Assembly (NCBI GenBank): GCA_016721315.1 | Contig: JADKIL010000009.1 | Location: 1-64,000, forward strand | Source of the DNA: Candidatus Villigracilis vicinus | Lineage (GTDB): Bacteria > Chloroflexota > Anaerolineae > Anaerolineales > Villigracilaceae | Reading direction: 5' to 3' | DNA: 64,000 bases | Shown: in pieces, positions 47,843 through 56,674 of the stretch | Layout of the letters: every line of letters starts with the position of its first letter | Position numbering within the stretch: the stretch's first letter is position 1 | Program-made: the position numbers and the translations under genes | The notes under the pieces: model-generated | What the model saw: the letters and a program-made list of their open reading frames with translations, nothing else | Told to the model about the DNA's origin: nothing | Databases searched by the model: none

Positions 47843-49873
47843 ATGGAAGAAAACGAAACACCTGAAACAAACGACACTTCCGGTTCCGATGCTCTTTTTA
47901 ATACTGTGGTTGCTATTGCTGTGGCATTCATTGCGTTGGTCGGCTCGTTGATCACCAAGGTACAGGGAGATGCCACCACATTTTCCGGTATTGCTGCCAG
48001 TAATGAGCAGATGTATTACTACCAGGCAATGGGCGACCAGATCAGTGGCGATGCGAACATAAATAACGAGTTCGGCACGATCTTTCAATTGTGGCGTGAG
48101 TATGACCTGCTTGCCGTTTCTGCTGAAAAAAGCGGAGATGTTGCCTCTGCCCAGGCGTATCGCGAATTGCGGGATAGCCTTGTTAACGACAGTGCTCTGC
48201 TGAGTTCTCAATACTTTAATCCTGCAACCGGCAACGTAGATGTCCCTGCCTTCAAAATGGAGACATACGGGTTGGACATCATTGAATTGGAGGAAAAGCA
48301 GCAGGCTGCATCTGAAGTATCGGCTGCCTGGGACGATAAAGCAAGTGTCTATGTCCTTCAAATGACAATGCTGGCGGTTGCTGGATTCCTGCTGGGGTTG
48401 GCACTCATGACCAAATCTCATGTGCCGCGTTTGATCTTTGCTGGTTCGGGAATTCCGATGGTCGTTGTTGTATCAATTTGGTCGTATGTCGTTTGGCTGG
48501 ACCCCATATACGACTTGCGTGAAACAGGGGCGATCCCATATTATGCTCAAGGCGCAAGTTTTGTGAAGCAAAAAGAATGGGAAGCTGCCCTGCCTGCGTT
48601 GGATGAGGCGATTAAATTTGCTGGTGAAGAATATCCCTATGGGCGCGCCTACCTGCTGCGCGCCGATGCCAATGCTGCATTGGGTAATTTTGAAGCGGCC
48701 ATTCAGGATTATGAGATCGCAATAGACGCTGGCGAAGTTGCTCCGAACATTGTCAGTGATCTGGTTTGGGTGTTCTTCCAAATGGGTCGTTTTGATGATG
48801 CGCTGGAAGCGGGTGAAGTTGCCCTGGAGGAAAACCCCGAGGATCTTTGGCTGCAATTACGCATGGCGATGGTGGAGCTTGGTACTGGTGATGTGAGTAC
48901 TGCCAGACTCAATTACCGTCTGACTTTGAACCGTGCCGCAGAATCTGCCAGACAAAAACGAAGTCTCGGGGCTGACCCATCTGAAATATGGTGGCAAATT
49001 AACGAAGCGTCCTACCAATTGAAAACGTTGGCAGCGCTGCTTGCAGATGAGACCGCCGTGTCACCAGTCAAGGATGCTATTTCTGATCCGGCTTTGGTTG
49101 GGCAGGCAGCCGCAGAGATGGCTATTCTGTTGGATGAAAAATCAGTCGCTATACAGTACGAGATTGAGGAAGGCAGTATCAATGCTGCTATCAGCAAGCC
49201 CAAGTTCGTCGTTTCTATAAATGAAAGTAAAGGGTTTGTTTATAAAGTGGGTTCTGAGTTCCAATACAGCGGATTGGAAGAAGGCAGCCTGCTTGTCGTC
49301 AAAGTATCTCGAAATGGCGTAGAAGACCCTTCATGGACCCGAACCCTAAATTGGAACCGTGCGAATGAAGGCGTGTTGAAAATCTTGCTCACCCCTGCTT
49401 ATGCAGATCTCTATATCGTCCAGCCGGGAGTGTACGAGGTAAGTTTTTATGTGAATGGTGTTTTTACTCAACATGGGCAGTTTATGGTTGGAAATGATAC
49501 TCCCCAACCGGGTGCTTCGTTTGAATTTTCAGATATGTTGGACGGTTTCGACTTCTTTAACATGGATATCTTTGAGACTGAAAATGACGAAGACGGGCAA
49601 GAGTATGATATTCAGGGTGTTTACGAAGACTTGGATGTACTTGACTTTGAAGAGTTAGGCAACAATGTGCAGGGTGAAGATGGGTTCGCAGGATTTGAAG
49701 ATGGCTCAATGATTGATGACCCATCTGGCGATTCCACTGACTTGGATGAGACAACCCCGGATGATGGAGATTCCACTACGGATGATCAAAGCGATCCTGA
49801 AACTGGTGATGCCACAGATGGCGGTTCAAGCGAGGAAGAAGGCGGCGACCCACCCCCTGATGAAGGCGGATAA
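47843..49873 (+). CDS. membrane protein with TPR repeats and acidic tail
   Basis: 676 residues. N-terminal helix (FNTVVAIAVAFIALVGSLI), a helical domain, two more transmembrane helices (about 170-215), TPR-like repeats (about 230-340; for example AYLLRADANAALGNFEAAIQ), a beta-rich domain (about 450-550) and a strongly acidic Asp/Glu/Thr/Ser tail. Twelve bases after its paralogous partner. Possibly an envelope scaffold; function unknown. Confidence 0.7.
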   Translation: MEENETPETNDTSGSDALFNTVVAIAVAFIALVGSLITKVQGDATTFSGIAASNEQMYYYQAMGDQISGDANINNEFGTIFQLWREYDLLAVSAEKSGDVASAQAYRELRDSLVNDSALLSSQYFNPATGNVDVPAFKMETYGLDIIELEEKQQAASEVSAAWDDKASVYVLQMTMLAVAGFLLGLALMTKSHVPRLIFAGSGIPMVVVVSIWSYVVWLDPIYDLRETGAIPYYAQGASFVKQKEWEAALPALDEAIKFAGEEYPYGRAYLLRADANAALGNFEAAIQDYEIAIDAGEVAPNIVSDLVWVFFQMGRFDDALEAGEVALEENPEDLWLQLRMAMVELGTGDVSTARLNYRLTLNRAAESARQKRSLGADPSEIWWQINEASYQLKTLAALLADETAVSPVKDAISDPALVGQAAAEMAILLDEKSVAIQYEIEEGSINAAISKPKFVVSINESKGFVYKVGSEFQYSGLEEGSLLVVKVSRNGVEDPSWTRTLNWNRANEGVLKILLTPAYADLYIVQPGVYEVSFYVNGVFTQHGQFMVGNDTPQPGASFEFSDMLDGFDFFNMDIFETENDEDGQEYDIQGVYEDLDVLDFEELGNNVQGEDGFAGFEDGSMIDDPSGDSTDLDETTPDDGDSTTDDQSDPETGDATDGGSSEEEGGDPPPDEGG

Positions 49874-49935
49874 AAATGCTCTGTCGTTACTTTGTGAAAA
49901 GTGACGACCATGAGGAATGGTAGGTAGGGTATGGC

Positions 49936-49969
49936 AAAGTCCATAGATGGGTACCCATCTATGGACTTT
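49936..49969 (+). terminator. terminator after the membrane protein pair
   Basis: Perfect palindrome around AAAGTCCATAGATGGG / CCCATCTATGGACTTT followed by a T run. Confidence 0.9.
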
Positions 49970-50048
49970 TTTTGAAATCGTCTAAGTTGGGAAGTGACTA
50001 AAACACATAAGACCAATGGGGCATTAAGCCTGACGGCTTTTTAAGCAT

Positions 50049-50080
50049 AATATCTCTTAATTATATTATTAGGAGATATT
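50049..50080 (+). promoter_or_regulatory. hairpin containing the ribosome binding site
   Basis: AATATCTC (50049-50056) pairs with GAGATATT (50073-50080). The second arm includes the AGGAG of the gene starting at 50086, so folding could lower its translation. A 16-base AT-rich loop makes the hairpin weak. Confidence 0.4.
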
Positions 50081-50085
50081 TATAA

Positions 50086-50598
50086 ATGTATACCGACTCG
50101 CAAAATTCTGCTATTAGTGAAGATAAAAGTTCGAGCCGAAACTTAATAATTTCCATTGTAGGGATAATTATTCTCGGTTGTTGTTGTCTTGTGACGGGGG
50201 TGGGTGGTTATTATGGTTACAAAGCCTATGTGGCAGTAAAAGAAACCGTGGATGAAGTCAAGGAAGTGTATGAGATTCCAATTAATCCAGATGATCCCAA
50301 CAGCCCCAATGTTCCAATTCCATTTACGCCTTTTAGCGAAGCACCAGAAGGCGGGTTGGGAGATGAACGAACTCGTGAATTTGTATGGACGCAGATTCCC
50401 ATCTACTACCAGGAAGCGAATTGCCCTGCTCCCAAGGCAGATACCACTGAAATTACAGTGATCACCCAACCAGACGCCCAAGGCTCCTGGCAGGAAGAAT
50501 GGAAAGTGGATTGTGGCAATGGAACTTTCCATGTCTTTGTTGTGGACTTTTTTACTCAGGATGGATATTCTTCCGGGCTTGTTCAACCGCCTCAGTAA
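50086..50598 (+). CDS. small membrane-anchored protein of unknown function
   Basis: 170 residues. A hydrophilic N terminus, one transmembrane helix with a Cys cluster (IIILGCCCLVTGVGGYYGY), then a Pro-rich linker and a small outer domain with two Cys (ANCPAP and VDCGNG) that could form a disulfide. No family recognised. Confidence 0.62.
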   Translation: MYTDSQNSAISEDKSSSRNLIISIVGIIILGCCCLVTGVGGYYGYKAYVAVKETVDEVKEVYEIPINPDDPNSPNVPIPFTPFSEAPEGGLGDERTREFVWTQIPIYYQEANCPAPKADTTEITVITQPDAQGSWQEEWKVDCGNGTFHVFVVDFFTQDGYSSGLVQPPQ

Positions 50599-50624
50599 CT
50601 GTTTGACATGTGCGATATGTAAAA

Positions 50625-50654
50625 AACGCGGATAGATATTGATCTATCCGCGTT
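50625..50654. terminator. bidirectional terminator
   Basis: Stem AACGCGGATAGAT / ATCTATCCGCGTT, between the convergent small membrane protein and proC genes, with an A run on the left. Confidence 0.85.
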
Positions 50655-50691
50655 ACGTTTTATAAAGCATGAAAGATAGATTTGTAAACCT

Positions 50692-51534
50692 CTATTTCTC
50701 TTCATCCACTTCAACGTGACCGGGCTTCTCCTTGCCCAACTCCAGTGAGCGTTGATATGCTGCCCACACCGCACGCGAAATCGCTGTGCGGAAGCCTGCT
50801 TTTTCCAAATAATACAACGCCTCTGCTGAAGTTCCGCCTGGAGAGGTGACTTGGTTGCGCAATGTGGCGGGGTGTCTTGCCGCGCCTTGATAATATGATG
50901 CCGAACCTTTGATAGTTTGCAAAACAAGTTGCTCAGCAATACGGCGCGGAAAGCCCATGTGAACGCCAGCGTCAATCAGCGCTTCAGTGAAGAGAAAGAC
51001 ATAGGCAGGACCTGAACCGGAGAGCGCGGTTGCCATGTCGAGATAGCTTTCATCTTCCACAAAAACTTCTTCACCCAAAGCTCCGAGGATGGCGCGTGTC
51101 ATTTCCTGCTGTTCTTCGGTCACTTCCTTTGAAGCTGTCCACACCGTGATGCCTTCGCCGATCTGCCCCGGGGTGTTCGGCATCGAGCGCACAATGGCTT
51201 TATGTTTCAACCCAGCACTCATTTTCTTCAGAGTTGCGCCTGCAATAATGGACAAGACCAGCGCATCCGACCGGATGCCCTTCAGGCTTTTCATTACTTC
51301 GGTTAGCCGCTGCGGTTTAACGGAGAGCACGACCACGTCCGCTTCGTGAATAGCAGCGGAATTATCTGTGGTGGCTTTGATGCCGTATTTTTTGTTAAGT
51401 TCGTTCACTCGCTCTTCGCGCGGACCCGATGCGGTGACGTTCTTTGCATCTGCAAGTTTCTTGCGCAGCAAGCCCGCGATCATGGCTTCTGCCATCACAC
51501 CAGGTCCGATGAATGCGATTTTCTTTTTAATCAT
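50692..51534 (-). CDS. proC: pyrroline-5-carboxylate reductase
   Basis: Last step of proline synthesis, using NAD(P)H. 280 residues. N-terminal dinucleotide motif (IAFIGPGVMAEAM, GxGxMA with a Pro replacing a middle residue), VLSVKPQ, and the C-terminal signature (ALSGSGPAYVFLF, VTSPGGTSAEAL). ATG 51534 has GGAG six bases upstream and overlaps the DUF402 gene end by eight bases. Confidence 0.93.
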   Translation of the reverse strand: MIKKKIAFIGPGVMAEAMIAGLLRKKLADAKNVTASGPREERVNELNKKYGIKATTDNSAAIHEADVVVLSVKPQRLTEVMKSLKGIRSDALVLSIIAGATLKKMSAGLKHKAIVRSMPNTPGQIGEGITVWTASKEVTEEQQEMTRAILGALGEEVFVEDESYLDMATALSGSGPAYVFLFTEALIDAGVHMGFPRRIAEQLVLQTIKGSASYYQGAARHPATLRNQVTSPGGTSAEALYYLEKAGFRTAISRAVWAAYQRSLELGKEKPGHVEVDEEK

Positions 51535-52039
51535 GATTTTCTCCAAAAATTGGGCAGGGTTTTGCCTGCCAGTTTTCTGCCAGGTCAAGCGCTTCTTTGG
51601 CTGCAGCGTACATCTTATCCTGAAATTCCGGCGAATAGTTGTATTTCACAACGGCATCAGCGAATTCGTCTTCGTCCACCAAGTGTGCCGGGTTGGGTGG
51701 GATTTTTGAAACATCCAGCTCATGGTCTTTGAAACTCATCACGCCATTTTTAAATTCGGGCGGTGAAGCAATATTGATATAGATATGAAACAACCTGCCG
51801 TCCGTTTCAAAGACCTCAAGCAGGTTGTAGAATTTATTAAACCAGTAATAGGCGCGGTAATGATGTTCAAGCGGATAGTCTTCGCCTTTGATGTTGATGA
51901 CGGATGACCCGGCAGGCGCAACCGTAACAAGTAGATCAGAGGTCACAGATTCGACTGTGGCTTGCCAGCTTCGGTAAACCGTCCCATCCGTTTTGCAGGC
52001 ATGGACGGGGATGATGCTGCCGATTTTTAGATTTTGCAT
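51527..52039 (-). CDS. DUF402 family protein
   Basis: 170 residues. The beta-rich core with the YRAYYWFNKFYNLLEVF segment and acidic positions (YINIASPPEF, DHELDV) fits DUF402 (FomD/nucleoside-phosphate phosphatase-like). Some members hydrolyse nucleoside di- or triphosphates or cytidylyl compounds with Mn or Co. ATG 52039 preferred over upstream starts. Cotranscribed with proC by overlap. Confidence 0.8.
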   Translation of the reverse strand: MQNLKIGSIIPVHACKTDGTVYRSWQATVESVTSDLLVTVAPAGSSVINIKGEDYPLEHHYRAYYWFNKFYNLLEVFETDGRLFHIYINIASPPEFKNGVMSFKDHELDVSKIPPNPAHLVDEDEFADAVVKYNYSPEFQDKMYAAAKEALDLAENWQAKPCPIFGENHD

Positions 52040-52059
52040 GAAAAGATTATACATAAAAA

Positions 52060-52093
52060 AGAACTCCGAAGTCTATTGCAACTTCGGAGTTCT
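52060..52093 (-). terminator. dnaK terminator
   Basis: Stem AGAACTCCGAAGT / ACTTCGGAGTTCT. On the minus strand it is followed by TTTTTTATG. It lies just after the dnaK stop. Confidence 0.88.
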
Positions 52094-52105
52094 GATCAAA
52101 AAAAC

Positions 52106-53983
52106 TTATTCTTTTACTTCGCCATCCACAACATTGCCATCATGCGGTGAGGAGGGTCCGCCTTCAGGTTGTGGTTGCCCCTGCGCGTACATCTGCTGGC
52201 TGAGGGCGTGGAAGGTGTTCTGCAATTCCTCGGTCAGCTTCTTGATGTGTTCAATATCGTCGCCTTGAGCCGCCTGTTTCAACTCATTGACCTTGGTTTC
52301 GATGGAAGCCTTTTCAGCGGATGGAACTTTATCGCCAAGGTCGCGCAGCGCCTTTTCGATCTGATACGAAAGATTGTCCGCATCATTCTTAACTTGGATC
52401 GCTTCACGGCGTTTTTTGTCGGCAGCTTCATTTAATTTGGATTCCTGCACCATGCGCTCGATGTCATTCTTGTTCAGGTTGGTCGAGGCGGTGATGGTGA
52501 CTTTCTGTTCCTTGCCGGTGGCTTTGTCTTTCGCAGTCACATGCAAGATGCCGTTCGCGTCGATGTCGAAGGTCACTTCAACTTGTGGAACGCCGCGCGG
52601 TGCCGGTGGGATGCCATCGAGGCGGAAACGTCCGAGCGACATGTTATCACCAGCCATGGGGCGTTCACCTTGCAACACATGGATGTCCACAGCGGTCTGA
52701 TTATCAGCAGCGGTGGAATATGTTTCAGTTTTACGCACAGGGATGGTGGTATTGCGTTCGATCATCACCGTCATCACACTGCCCATCGTTTCCACGCCCA
52801 AAGAGAGCGGAGTCACATCGAGCAGAAGGATGTCTTTAACTTCGCCGCCAAGCACGCCGCCCTGAATGGCTGCACCAATCGCAACCACTTCATCGGGGTT
52901 CACGCCTTTGTTCGGTTCCTTGCCGTTGGTCAACTTGCGGACCAGATCCTGAACCATCGGCATACGCGAAGAACCACCGACCAACACGACTTCATCGAGC
53001 TTATCAGCAGACAAGCCTGCGTCTTTCAGTGCGGCTTCAAATGGGGTACGGCAGCGCTGCAACAAGTCTTCGGTCATCTGCTCGAATTTTGCGCGGCTGA
53101 GTTTTAACTGTAAATGTTTCGGTCCTGAAGCATCCGCGGTCACATAGGGCAGGTTAATCTCAGTTTCCATCACAGTGGAAAGTTCAATCTTGGCTTTTTC
53201 TGCCGCCTCACGCAGACGTTGTAACGCCTGACGATCCTGGCGCAGGTCAATGCCTTGATCCTTCTTGAATTCGTCTGCTGCCCAGTTGGTGATGTTCTGA
53301 TCCCAGTCATCGCCGCCGAGGTGGGTGTCGCCATGTGTAGACTTTACTTCGATCACGCCTTCACCCACTTCAAGGACCGATACGTCGAACGTACCGCCGC
53401 CGAGGTCAAAGACCAGAATGGTTTCATTTTTCTTTTTGTCGAGCCCGTAAGCCAAAGCAGAGGCTGTCGGCTCATTGATGATGCGCAGCACTTCCAAGCC
53501 TGCGATCTTGCCTGCATCCTTGGTGGCTTGACGCTGGCTATCGTTGAAATACGCCGGGACGGTGATGACTGCCTGTGTAACAGCTTCGCCGAGATACGCT
53601 TCCGCATCTGCTTTGAGCTTGCCCAGCACCATTGCGCTTATTTCCTGTGGTGAGTATTCCTTGCCATTGACGGGGATCTTCACGCGCACATCGCCAGTCG
53701 GTCCCTGTGTTACCTGATATGGAACCATGCTGCGCTCTGAAGAAGTTTCTTCAAAATGACGCCCGATGAAACGCTTAATGGAGTAAATGGTGTTATCGGG
53801 GTTCACCACAGCCTGGCGCTTGGCGGTTTGCCCCACCATGCGTTCACCATTCTTGTTGAACGCGACAACAGACGGACATAAACGCCCGCCTTCTGCTGTA
53901 GTGATAACAGTTGCAGAGCCGCCTTCCATAACGGAGACGACGCTGTTGGTCGTGCCGAGGTCTATTCCTATGATTTTGCCCAT
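52106..53983 (-). CDS. dnaK: chaperone DnaK (Hsp70)
   Basis: ATP-dependent chaperone, 625 residues. Phosphate loops (IIGIDLGTTNSVVSV, ETILVFDLGGGTFDVS), the linker VKDILLLDVTPLSLG and the substrate-binding and lid domains are complete. The C terminus is Gln/Gly/Pro-rich and lacks the EEVD end of eukaryotes. AAGGAG precedes the ATG. No grpE or dnaJ is adjacent and no CIRCE element is seen upstream. Confidence 0.96.
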   Translation of the reverse strand: MGKIIGIDLGTTNSVVSVMEGGSATVITTAEGGRLCPSVVAFNKNGERMVGQTAKRQAVVNPDNTIYSIKRFIGRHFEETSSERSMVPYQVTQGPTGDVRVKIPVNGKEYSPQEISAMVLGKLKADAEAYLGEAVTQAVITVPAYFNDSQRQATKDAGKIAGLEVLRIINEPTASALAYGLDKKKNETILVFDLGGGTFDVSVLEVGEGVIEVKSTHGDTHLGGDDWDQNITNWAADEFKKDQGIDLRQDRQALQRLREAAEKAKIELSTVMETEINLPYVTADASGPKHLQLKLSRAKFEQMTEDLLQRCRTPFEAALKDAGLSADKLDEVVLVGGSSRMPMVQDLVRKLTNGKEPNKGVNPDEVVAIGAAIQGGVLGGEVKDILLLDVTPLSLGVETMGSVMTVMIERNTTIPVRKTETYSTAADNQTAVDIHVLQGERPMAGDNMSLGRFRLDGIPPAPRGVPQVEVTFDIDANGILHVTAKDKATGKEQKVTITASTNLNKNDIERMVQESKLNEAADKKRREAIQVKNDADNLSYQIEKALRDLGDKVPSAEKASIETKVNELKQAAQGDDIEHIKKLTEELQNTFHALSQQMYAQGQPQPEGGPSSPHDGNVVDGEVKE

Positions 53984-54075
53984 GAGAAATCTCCTTGTAA
54001 ATCTTTTCTATGGCTTCATGTTAAGCGATATCTGCAAGAATTCTGTTAACGATACGTAGGTTTTGAGTTAAACGA

Positions 54076-54099
54076 AAAGGCGGCTCGTCTGCCGCCTTT
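54076..54099 (-). terminator. terminator of lipoprotein gene
   Basis: Stem AAAGGCGGC / GCCGCCTTT with a 6-base loop, followed on the minus strand by TCGTTTAAC. It lies just after the lipoprotein stop. Confidence 0.72.
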
Positions 54100-54107
54100 A
54101 TCAATCC

Positions 54108-54839
54108 TTACTCTCTATCCACCCGGACCCATTCGAACTGCGCCGACATGGGGAGCTCTGTGAAGGACGAAGTGGTGATCCCGATCTCGCCTTCGGCCAG
54201 TCCGTAGTTTGTAACATCCATATTGTGAACGAGCCTATTATTTACATACAAGCTTAGAAAGTTGTCGTTACAGAAGAGTCCCAGCTCGTTACTGGCATTT
54301 TCTGTGAAATGATCAGTTGTACCGCTGAAGATTGGGGTGTATTTGGAAACGCCGGAAGAAAGCCATTCTCCGAGCAGGATGCTATAGTCGCCATTACTGG
54401 CTAGGTTGAACTCATACCAGCCGTTTTCCTTACTGTAGCGGCAGATCAGCCCTGCGGAACCGCTAGGAGCGAGGGTTGTTTTCGCACGGATGAAAACATT
54501 GGAGTATGTGTGGGCAGTATGGATGCCAATAAGCCATGTATCCGTTGCGGAGATGTCGATGCGCAGTACCCCATTCTGTGCGATGAGGGCTGGGAACTGT
54601 GTTCCCCCAAGCTGGAAGAAATTCCAATAGGTGGAGGCGGCATCGAATTCGTCGGTGAAATATAAGGCTGGTGGTTCGGGCGTGGCGGTTTCAGTGGGGA
54701 GGTCGGCTGTGGCGGATGGGTCAGTTTTCGGTGTGGTCAGAACCGTTGTAGCGGTGGCAGGATCTGAGGCGGAGGTAGGTGTGCTCGCGCCGCAAGCTGA
54801 GGTTAGTAGGAGGAGTCCAATAAAGATGATTTTTTTCAT
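54108..54839 (-). CDS. putative lipoprotein with lectin-like fold
   Basis: 243 residues. Signal peptide MKKIIFIGLLLLTSAC with a lipobox (TSAC), a Thr/Pro/Ala-rich stalk, then a beta-rich domain (from about 65) with LYFTDEFD, GLICRYSKENGWYEF and a closing ...FEWVRVDRE, resembling concanavalin-like/LamG-type domains common in Chloroflexota lipoproteins. Start placed at 54839 because the longer version would bury the signal peptide. Confidence 0.72.
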   Translation of the reverse strand: MKKIIFIGLLLLTSACGASTPTSASDPATATTVLTTPKTDPSATADLPTETATPEPPALYFTDEFDAASTYWNFFQLGGTQFPALIAQNGVLRIDISATDTWLIGIHTAHTYSNVFIRAKTTLAPSGSAGLICRYSKENGWYEFNLASNGDYSILLGEWLSSGVSKYTPIFSGTTDHFTENASNELGLFCNDNFLSLYVNNRLVHNMDVTNYGLAEGEIGITTSSFTELPMSAQFEWVRVDRE

Positions 54840-54933
54840 GTTGCTTTTTATATCACAAGACGAGCTCAAGTGTAATTTGGAGCGCATGGGTTAAATAATA
54901 ATAGTCCAGCGCCATGCCGGACTATTATGAAGG

Positions 54934-55312
54934 TGGAGATGCCGGGAATTGAACCCGGGTCCGAAAGATTCGACCCTCGGAAATCTACGAGCGTAGCCTG
55001 CCGCTTATCGTCACCACAGGCACCCCGGCGGGCTGGTTAACCTGTGACCATCTGCTTGTCTTTCGCGTGTTTAGCAGAGTCACACGCGGCACTCCATCTT
55101 TGTTTCGCCCGGTCCGTCACCCGAAGGAGGGCGGTTGCCGGTGGACGTGACATCCTAAGATGTCAGACTGTTACGCTTCGCCTTAGGCGGCGAGGGGCAT
55201 AGCAGCGTAAGTGCGGTTGTTGGCACTTAAAGTTTGCACTGATTTTACGAGTTCGGTGCGCGCTCGGCTCGCATTCCGGAACCAGCCTCTCCCGTCGAAG
55301 CCTGTCATCCCC
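54934..55312 (-). ncRNA. ssrA: transfer-messenger RNA (tmRNA)
   Basis: Rescues stalled ribosomes. The 5' end GGGGATG pairs with the 3' CATCTCC plus discriminator A. The T-arm GGTTCAATTCC is clear and CCA is not encoded. The tag frame at 55183-55224 (minus) encodes ANNRTYAAMPLAA and stop, with the AA end recognised by ClpXP. About 379 nt, a normal length. Confidence 0.96.
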
Positions 55313-55344
55313 TTGGTTTGGGAAACTGTCCCGTTGCTGATTTC

Positions 55345-55353
55345 ATTATAGCA
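55345..55353 (-). promoter_or_regulatory. tmRNA promoter (extended -10)
   Basis: TGCTATAAT about 32 bases before the mature tmRNA 5' end, leaving a short 5' leader to be trimmed. Confidence 0.6.
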
Positions 55354-55510
55354 CGAAGGTGTGTCCTGAAGTATTAGGTGAAACGGGGGAGGCTGCACAG
55401 AAGGACACTGTGTGAAAGTTGGTGACTTGTCCGTTATAATTAGATAAATAGGTTGTGGCTCGCTGGTTGAAACCCTGCCATTGAGTTGCATGTCTGTGGA
55501 TGAGGTAATC

Positions 55511-56674
55511 ATGTCTGAAAAAATTTTAATCATTGACGATGACGTAGATACATTGCGGCTGGTTGGGTTGATGCTCCAACGACAGGGGTATCAAGTCGTT
55601 GCTGCCGCGAATGGGACACAGGGGTTGACCAAGGCTTTCGAGGAGCGTCCTCAACTGATTCTTTTGGATGTGATGATGCCAGATATGGACGGTTATGAGG
55701 TTACCCGCCGCCTGCGAAAGAATCCTGCCACAGCGGCGATACCGATTTTGATGTTCACGGCAAAGACACAATTGGATGATAAGGTGACCGGGTTCGAAGT
55801 TGGGGCAGATGATTACCTGACCAAGCCTACACACCCCACTGAACTCCAATCTCATGTGAAGGCGCTGCTGGCACGTGCTTCAACAAAGAGCCCCGAAGAT
55901 ATGGCGACGGTCTCTCAGGAACGGCATGGGTATGTAATCGGAGTGGTGTCAGTGAGAGGCGGGCTGGGGGTTACGACCGTTGCCACGAATTTGGCTGCGG
56001 GTCTGTATAACCGTACCAAGGCAGATGTTGTTCTGGCTGAGTTTACTCCAGGGCAGGGAACCTTGGCTTCGGATCTGGGAATTTCTGCCAATTCAGGGTT
56101 GACTGATATTTTAAAGGGTACAGTAGCAGAGATCACCCGTGAAAAAGTCCAGTCTTCATTAGTTACACACGGTATGGGAGTGAGAGTCCTTGTTTCTTCA
56201 GAAAACCCCACAGATGTAGACTTGGCTGCCCGGGCTGAAAATTTCGAAACTCTTGTCATTCGGCTTTCTACGATGGCTCATTATGTTGTGCTGGATCTGG
56301 GGTCTGGTTTATCGCTTTCCAACCAAAAGATACTTGCACTATGTTCCGATCGGATCGTGGTCATGGAGGGAATGCCGCATTCCATTCAACATACCAAACT
56401 TCTGTTGGGTGAGCTTTCGACCATGAAAATGGATGCAAAGTCGATCTCTGTCGTGCTCAACAACCGTCAGCGTTCCGATGCGCAAATTCCCTGGGCGCAA
56501 GTGCAAAAGGATCTGGGTCGCCCCATCCTCACCACGTTGACCCCCATGCCGGAATTGTTCCTCCAGGCGAGTCGTTCGCGCACTCCTGCGTTGATTGCAC
56601 AGCCTGAGAATATGACCGCGCAGCAATTCTTAAAGATCGCAGACGCCATCCTCGAGCGCGAAAAGGCGCGATGA
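55511..56674 (+). CDS. response regulator fused to a CpaE/TadZ-like ParA-type domain
   Basis: 387 residues. Receiver domain (about 3-120; ILIIDDD, phospho-acceptor in LLLDVMMPDMDG), then a SIMIBI ATPase-like domain (about 140-385) starting GVVSVRGGLGVTTVATNLAAG. The P-loop has Val where the catalytic Lys of ParA/MinD sits and Arg replaces the signature Lys, so ATP hydrolysis is doubtful, as in TadZ/CpaE pilus localisers. No pilus genes are near. GAGG before ATG 55511. It overlaps the sirtuin gene by four bases. Confidence 0.85.
   Translation: MSEKILIIDDDVDTLRLVGLMLQRQGYQVVAAANGTQGLTKAFEERPQLILLDVMMPDMDGYEVTRRLRKNPATAAIPILMFTAKTQLDDKVTGFEVGADDYLTKPTHPTELQSHVKALLARASTKSPEDMATVSQERHGYVIGVVSVRGGLGVTTVATNLAAGLYNRTKADVVLAEFTPGQGTLASDLGISANSGLTDILKGTVAEITREKVQSSLVTHGMGVRVLVSSENPTDVDLAARAENFETLVIRLSTMAHYVVLDLGSGLSLSNQKILALCSDRIVVMEGMPHSIQHTKLLLGELSTMKMDAKSISVVLNNRQRSDAQIPWAQVQKDLGRPILTTLTPMPELFLQASRSRTPALIAQPENMTAQQFLKIADAILEREKAR

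Noticed and set aside
53984..54075. CIRCE operator or heat-shock promoter before dnaK
   Set aside because: No TTAGCACTC-N9-GAGTGCTAA or clear heat-shock box was found; only weak -35/-10 candidates.
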